Positions 60,441 through 64,000 of a DNA stretch of 64,000 nt are shown in pieces (within the stretch, counting starts at the first letter, position 1; each line of letters starts with the position of its first letter). Below the pieces are notes generated by a model. That model was not told the origin of the DNA. It saw only the letters and a program-made list of their open reading frames with translations, and ran no database searches. Source of the DNA: Szabonella sp046295215 (GTDB lineage: Bacteria > Pseudomonadota > Alphaproteobacteria > Rhodobacterales > Rhodobacteraceae); NCBI GenBank assembly GCA_046295215.1, contig JBKBNP010000003.1:43232-107231 (forward strand), in the 5' to 3' direction. The position numbers were made by a program, and so were the translations under genes.

Positions 60441-60517
60441 GCCGACGTAGCTCAGTTGGTTAGAGCACCAGATTGTGGATCTGGGGGTCCCCCGTTCGAG
60501 CCGGGGCGTCGGTACCA
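60441..60517 (+). tRNA. tRNA-His (GTG), alphaproteobacterial type without G-1
   Basis: Cloverleaf: acceptor GCCGACG/CGTCGGT, D arm GCTC...GAGC, anticodon stem CCAGA/TCTGG with loop TTGTGGA (anticodon GTG at 60475-60477), five-base variable loop, T arm CCCCG/CGGGG with TTCGAGC, discriminator A and encoded CCA. The first pair is G1:U72 and the discriminator is A73, with T rather than G at -1. This is the derived tRNA-His found in many alphaproteobacteria, recognised by a matching HisRS. A promoter lies just upstream. Confidence 0.96.
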
Positions 60518-60558
60518 TCAAACCAGCAACTTGCCTTCGGGCGTCTTTCGCGGCTGTG

Positions 60559-60837
60559 TCAGGCGTGTTGAGACTTCGTTCTCATGTCGATCACGCGAAT
60601 GACGGTTCGGTCTGCTCCCTGATATAGCGGTTGGTCGTAGCGGCGTTGGCGTGGTTCGCTTGGCGATGCACAGCGGTTTCCGGACCCGGATCTGTTGACG
60701 TTTCGTCCCCCCAGATCACCGTCAGACTGATCCAAGCTTGTCAAATGGGCGGCGGCCCCGATCCGGAGGCCGTTGAGCGACACGCGATGGGCGTCATCTC
60801 CCCGCACTGCCTTGAGCAGAAATGCGACTCTCGTCAC
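60559..60837 (-). pseudogene. Possible tyrosine recombinase (integrase) remnant
   Basis: A 92-codon minus-strand frame includes LNGLRIGAAAHL, which recalls the box around the second catalytic Arg of tyrosine recombinases. In another frame nearer the tRNA, NHANAATTNRYIREQTEP recalls the box holding the catalytic Tyr. Both would be needed for a real enzyme, and they lie in different frames. This is tentative; a chance match is possible. Confidence 0.25.
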
Positions 60838-60935
60838 ACCGATCCTGATTCGCGGCTTTTCGCGAGGCGTGCTGTGGTTCGCACAAAGGAGAACGCCTCA
60901 GGACAGTCGTGCCAGCGGAGGCCGTCACCCGGATG

Positions 60936-61165
60936 TGCAGGCGCGACGCGATGCCACCACGCTGGCCAAAATGCAGCCGCCCGAAAAGGTCAAGGATGCG
61001 ATCAGCGCGGGCCGGATGCCGCCCGCGCTGCGGGAATGGGTCTTTGCCTTCTGCCGCTCTGACCGGGCGGGCGTTGAGGCCTTCCGGCCGAAATCCTCGT
61101 CCGGCGACGCCACGCTGTCGCAGTCGCCAGGCACCCCAACCCGCCCGTCGCGTGGCGCTGACTGA
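60936..61165 (+). pseudogene. Possible Mu-like phage protease (GpI) C-terminal fragment
   Basis: The frame reads TLAKMQPPEKVKDAISAGRMPPALREWVFAFCRSDRAGVEAF, the pattern (helix, AGR.PPA.R.W, CR.D..G..AF) seen at the end of Mu-type prophage I proteins. Codons before and after do not continue the domain, so it would be a decayed piece. Confidence 0.35.
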
Positions 61166-61335
61166 AGGCCAGAGGAATTGGACGCCTCACCCGACCTCGA
61201 AAGCGATTGCCGCACATGGTTTGCAAGTCAAAGCTCCGAAGGCTGGGTTTCACACGAACAAGGCCGGCCAGTCTCCAACTCCCTTGCGCCATTCCTCCAG
61301 TCGCGCTAGGGACAAACCCATCTGCGGAGGGCACC

Positions 61336-61548
61336 ATGGGCATCGACAAGCAAAGCGACATCAGCGCGAATATCCAGATCGGGCCGACCGATCAGGGCAT
61401 GGTGCGGATCTATGTCGAGGCCGATGGCGGGGTGGAACTGCCGCTCGACTTCGAGCCCGAGGAGGCCGAGGAGATCGCCGAGGACCTGATGGCTGCGGCC
61501 CAGGCTGCGCGCGCCATGGGTCAGGGCGGCAAGCGGCGCCAGCCCTGA
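61336..61548 (+). CDS. DUF6324 family protein
   Basis: The 70-residue acidic protein reads IQIGPTDQGMVRIYVEADGGVELPLDFEPEEAEEIAEDLMAAAQAARAMG, matching the Rhodobacteraceae DUF6324 pattern. It has no known function. A GGAGGG ribosome site precedes the ATG. Confidence 0.75.
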   Translation: MGIDKQSDISANIQIGPTDQGMVRIYVEADGGVELPLDFEPEEAEEIAEDLMAAAQAARAMGQGGKRRQP

Positions 61549-61875
61549 CGTCCCAACGGGCTGTTCCCTGCCGGACGGACCGGAGGGTTTTGACGGCCGA
61601 GCGCGGTCCCGCGCGGCTGACCCTGCCCCGCAATCACGAGATACCGGCAGCGAGCGGTCTGATTTCAGGCACCCATGGACCATGGCTTCCCTGACGCATG
61701 TGGTGCTGGAGGAACCGCCCGGACAGCGCGGCTGATCCCGATGGCATGGCTGGGGAGCTTTATCCGTGGCGGCACGCTGACGAATGACAGCGAAGCGCGG
61801 GACCGCAAGCCGCTTCTGGCCCTTGCCACAGCCATGCGCTAAAGAGCGGGCCAGAACCTTTGCGAAGGGCGCGAC
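61549..61875. other. 327-bp spacer before metG
   Basis: No recognised gene. A 33-codon ORF (61741-61842) beginning MAWLGSFIRGGTLTNDSEAR is too short to support. The metG ribosome site (GCGAAGGGCG) lies at the right end. I see no T-box or other leader structure. Confidence 0.4.
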
Positions 61876-63585
61876 ATGGCCAGACATCTCATCACTTCGG
61901 CGATCCCCTATATCAACGGGATCAAGCATCTGGGCAATCTTGTGGGCAGCCAGTTGCCTGCCGATCTCTATGCGCGCTACCTGCGGGCGCGGGGGCATGA
62001 GGTGATGTTCATCTGCGCCACCGACGAGCATGGCACGCCTGCCGAACTGGCGGCGGCCAAGGCGGGCAAGCCGGTGGCCGAATACTGCGCCGAAATGCAC
62101 GGCATTCAGGCGGAAATCGCGCGCGGCTTCCGGCTGTCCTTCGACCATTTTGGGCGATCCTCCAGCCCACAGAACCAAGCGCTGACCCAAGCCTTTGCGG
62201 CGCGTCTGGCCGACATGGGCCTGATCCGCGAAGTGACGGAACAGCAGATGTATTCGGTGGCGGATGGCCGCTTCCTGCCGGACCGCTATATCGAGGGCAC
62301 CTGCCCGAATTGCGGCTATGCCTCGGCGCGCGGCGACCAATGCGACAATTGCACCAAGCAACTGGACCCGACCGACCTGATCGAGCCGCGCTCGGTCATC
62401 TCGGGATCCACCGATCTGGAGCTGCGCGAGACGAAGCATCTTTACCTGCGCCAGTCGGCGATGAAGGAAAAGCTGGCGGCGTGGATAGACTCGAAAGCCG
62501 ACTGGCCGCTCCTGACCACCTCCATTGCGAAGAAATGGCTCAATGACGGCGACGGGTTGCAGGACCGGGGCATCACGCGCGATCTGCATTGGGGGGTGCC
62601 GGTGCAATTCGACGGCGCGCCCTGGCAGGGGATGGAGGGCAAGGTTTTCTATGTCTGGTTCGACGCCCCCATCGAATATATCGCCGCGACACAGGAATGG
62701 GCGGATGCCTCGGGCGGGGACTGGGAACGCTGGTGGCGCACCGACAGGGGCGCGGAGGATGTGACCTATACGCAGTTCATGGGCAAGGACAACGTGCCCT
62801 TCCACACGCTCAGTTTCCCCGCGACGATCCTCGGGTCCGACCAGCCCTGGAAGCTGGTGGACTACATCAAGTCCTTCAATTACCTCAACTATGATGGCGG
62901 GCAGTTCTCCACCTCACGCGGGCGCGGGGTGTTCATGGATCAGGCGCTGAGCCTGTTGCCGCCCGATTACTGGCGCTGGTGGCTGTTGAGCCATGCCCCG
63001 GAATCGTCGGATGCCGAATTCACCTGGGAGAATTTCCAGACCGCCGTGAACAAGGATCTGGCCGATGTGCTGGGAAACCTCGTCAGCCGTGTGACCAAAT
63101 TCTGCCGCGCGAAATTCGGCGAGACGGTGCCCGAGGGCGGCGCATGGGGCGAGGCCGAAGAGGCACTGATTGCCGCAATGGAGGCACGGCTCAGGGCCTA
63201 TGAGGCGCTGATGGAGGCCATGGAGGTGCGCAAGGCCGCAGCCGAGTTGCGCGGGCTCTGGGTGCTGGGCAATGAATATCTGCAATCGGCCGCCCCCTGG
63301 ACGGTGGTCAAGACCGACCCCGCGCAGGCGGCGGCGCAGATCCGGCTGGCGCTGAACCTGATCCGGGTCTACGCGGTGATTTCCGCACCCTTCATTCCGG
63401 ATGCGGCGGGCTCGATGATGGAGGGGATGCAGACGCAGGACTGGTCCTGGCCGGGCGATCTGCGCACTGCCCTCGGCGCCTTGCCCACCGGCCATCCGTT
63501 CACCGTGCCGGAGGTGCTGTTCCGCAAGATCACCGACGAGGAACGCACCGACTGGGCGCAGCGCTTTGTCGGGGTGCGGGACTGA
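61876..63585 (+). CDS. metG: Methionyl-tRNA synthetase
   Basis: The 569-residue class I synthetase charges tRNA-Met. The HIGH-type motif is in PYINGIKHLGNL, and the zinc knuckle is CPNC...CDNC. The catalytic lysine loop, KMSKS in the standard form, reads QFSTSRGRG here (near residue 355). The C-terminal anticodon-binding domain is helical, without a fused EMAP domain. A GCGAAGGGCG ribosome site precedes the ATG. Confidence 0.95.
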   Translation: MARHLITSAIPYINGIKHLGNLVGSQLPADLYARYLRARGHEVMFICATDEHGTPAELAAAKAGKPVAEYCAEMHGIQAEIARGFRLSFDHFGRSSSPQNQALTQAFAARLADMGLIREVTEQQMYSVADGRFLPDRYIEGTCPNCGYASARGDQCDNCTKQLDPTDLIEPRSVISGSTDLELRETKHLYLRQSAMKEKLAAWIDSKADWPLLTTSIAKKWLNDGDGLQDRGITRDLHWGVPVQFDGAPWQGMEGKVFYVWFDAPIEYIAATQEWADASGGDWERWWRTDRGAEDVTYTQFMGKDNVPFHTLSFPATILGSDQPWKLVDYIKSFNYLNYDGGQFSTSRGRGVFMDQALSLLPPDYWRWWLLSHAPESSDAEFTWENFQTAVNKDLADVLGNLVSRVTKFCRAKFGETVPEGGAWGEAEEALIAAMEARLRAYEALMEAMEVRKAAAELRGLWVLGNEYLQSAAPWTVVKTDPAQAAAQIRLALNLIRVYAVISAPFIPDAAGSMMEGMQTQDWSWPGDLRTALGALPTGHPFTVPEVLFRKITDEERTDWAQRFVGVRD

Positions 63586-63876
63586 CCGGAAACGGATCGA
63601 GAAAACCGGCCGTCCGGCCTGACGGCAACCCGGTCCGGCGCCACGACAGCAGGCATCAACCCCGGTGATCCTCGAACCGGGGGGCGTGTGTTGGTGAGCC
63701 AGGCCTGTAGGCCGCGCCATGCGCAGAGCGTCATTGATACTATTCGCATATAGCGCCCGGCGACTCCGATATGGTTCTGGCGGGCCTGACCGATGCGAAA
63801 CGGGGTGGGGCGTGAACAGATTTGCAAAACGTCTTGCAAAATGCCCGCCCGAAGGCGCGGAAAGTCTCTGCCTAGG

Positions 63877-64000
63877 TCATGTTGACAAATGGCGTAGCCA
63901 GAGGCGGATCGACGTTATGTCAATGAAGCCCAGGAAGCTCTCGGCGGTCTTGTCGTAGCGGGTGGCGACGCGGCGGGCATTCTTCAGTTTGTTGAAGCAC
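63877..64000 (-). mobile_element. IS5-family transposase, C-terminal end (cut by window)
   Basis: The minus-strand frame is open to the window edge and ends CFNKLKNARRVATRYDKTAESFLGFIDITSIRLWLRHLST, the conserved C-terminus of IS5-type (IS427-like) transposases. About 40 residues are visible. The probable outer end of the IS is near 63876, where CTAG at 63872-63875 could be target-site sequence. Bases 63586-63876 between metG and this element hold no gene I can support. Confidence 0.85.

Larger units (their letters stand above)
60518..61335. other. Gene-poor, apparently decayed region after tRNA-His
   Basis: These 818 bp hold no intact gene. Two fragments are noted separately: a tyrosine-recombinase-like trace on the minus strand and a trace like the C-terminal part of a Mu-type phage protease. 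Location directly 3' of a tRNA fits an old integration site, though no tRNA-end duplication was found within the window. Confidence 0.4.

Noticed and set aside
60258..60602. Plus-strand ORF of 114 codons overlapping tRNA-His
   Set aside because: The segment translates the tRNA itself (ADVAQLVRAPDCGSGG pattern), a common artefact; there is no protein evidence.
63719..63958. 79-codon plus-strand ORF near the right edge
   Set aside because: Its second half is antisense to the transposase end, and there is no recognised domain or ribosome site.

Overview
The window reads as chromosomal DNA of an alphaproteobacterium of the Rhodobacteraceae/Paracoccaceae type. The evidence is the high GC content with strong third-position bias, a fused IspDF, several small families typical of this group (DUF6456, DUF6477, DUF6324, DUF1127), a derived tRNA-His that lacks the extra 5' G, and gene neighbourhoods common in Rhodobacter relatives. 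I cannot name the genus. Coding density is high and most genes sit in short operons with 1-4 bp stop/start overlaps.

Layout. 1-4.7 kb: isoprenoid and phospholipid genes (ispDF end, pgpA), a CinA/PncC amidase, a RatA/COQ10-like protein, hpt, and a di-haem cytochrome c overlapping a ClpP-like membrane protein. 4.7-11.8 kb: lipA, a frameshifted aquaporin gene, two lineage-specific small families, a non-pyrrolysine MttB-type methyltransferase, guaA and a monooxygenase-like protein. 11.8-21.7 kb: a HerA-like ATPase, an intergenic region holding two candidate small RNAs, ialB, the lpxD-acp-KAS operon, a divergent L,D-transpeptidase/MepK pair, rlmE and ppx/gppA. 22-30.9 kb: a one-carbon operon (small 'virulence factor' protein, MetF-like reductase, methyl-THF:corrinoid methyltransferase), a DMT exporter, a FadL-type porin, a P-loop ATPase, metA of the acetyl-transferring type, a lipoprotein hydrolase, ppk2 and a TetR regulator. 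30.9-37.5 kb: an ArsR-SRPBCC-GFA operon behind a perfect 20-bp palindrome, a spermidine/putrescine-type ABC transporter without its binding protein, and a MocR regulator divergent from a DUF1127 gene. 37.6-43.4 kb: rplM-rpsI, an SseB-like gene, an NhaA-family antiporter and two capsule-export genes. 43.5-50.1 kb: a complete urease operon (ureD-A-J-B-orf-C-DUF1127-E-F-G). 50.3-60.0 kb: holC-pepA divergent from lptF-lptG-lptD-surA-pdxA-rsmA, an outer-membrane biogenesis block. 60-64 kb: tRNA-His followed by apparently decayed mobile-element DNA, a DUF6324 gene, metG, and the 3' end of an IS5-type transposase cut by the window edge.

How parts fit together. The envelope theme is strong: LptD/F/G, SurA, LpxD with a dedicated ACP and ketosynthase, an L,D-transpeptidase next to its likely counter-acting endopeptidase, and KpsT/KpsE-like export components. 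A second theme is quaternary-amine and one-carbon metabolism: MttB-like, MtgA-like and MetF-like proteins could form a demethylation route, although the corrinoid protein and its reactivase are not in this window.

I found no defence island, CRISPR array, intact prophage or biosynthetic cluster. The least explained signals are the paired complementary sRNA candidates at 13.43-13.63 kb, the family of hairpin-plus-GAGGTATTT intergenic elements (five copies), the palindromic ArsR operator, and the debris beside tRNA-His. All functional statements rest on reading motifs and remembered family features; no search was run.
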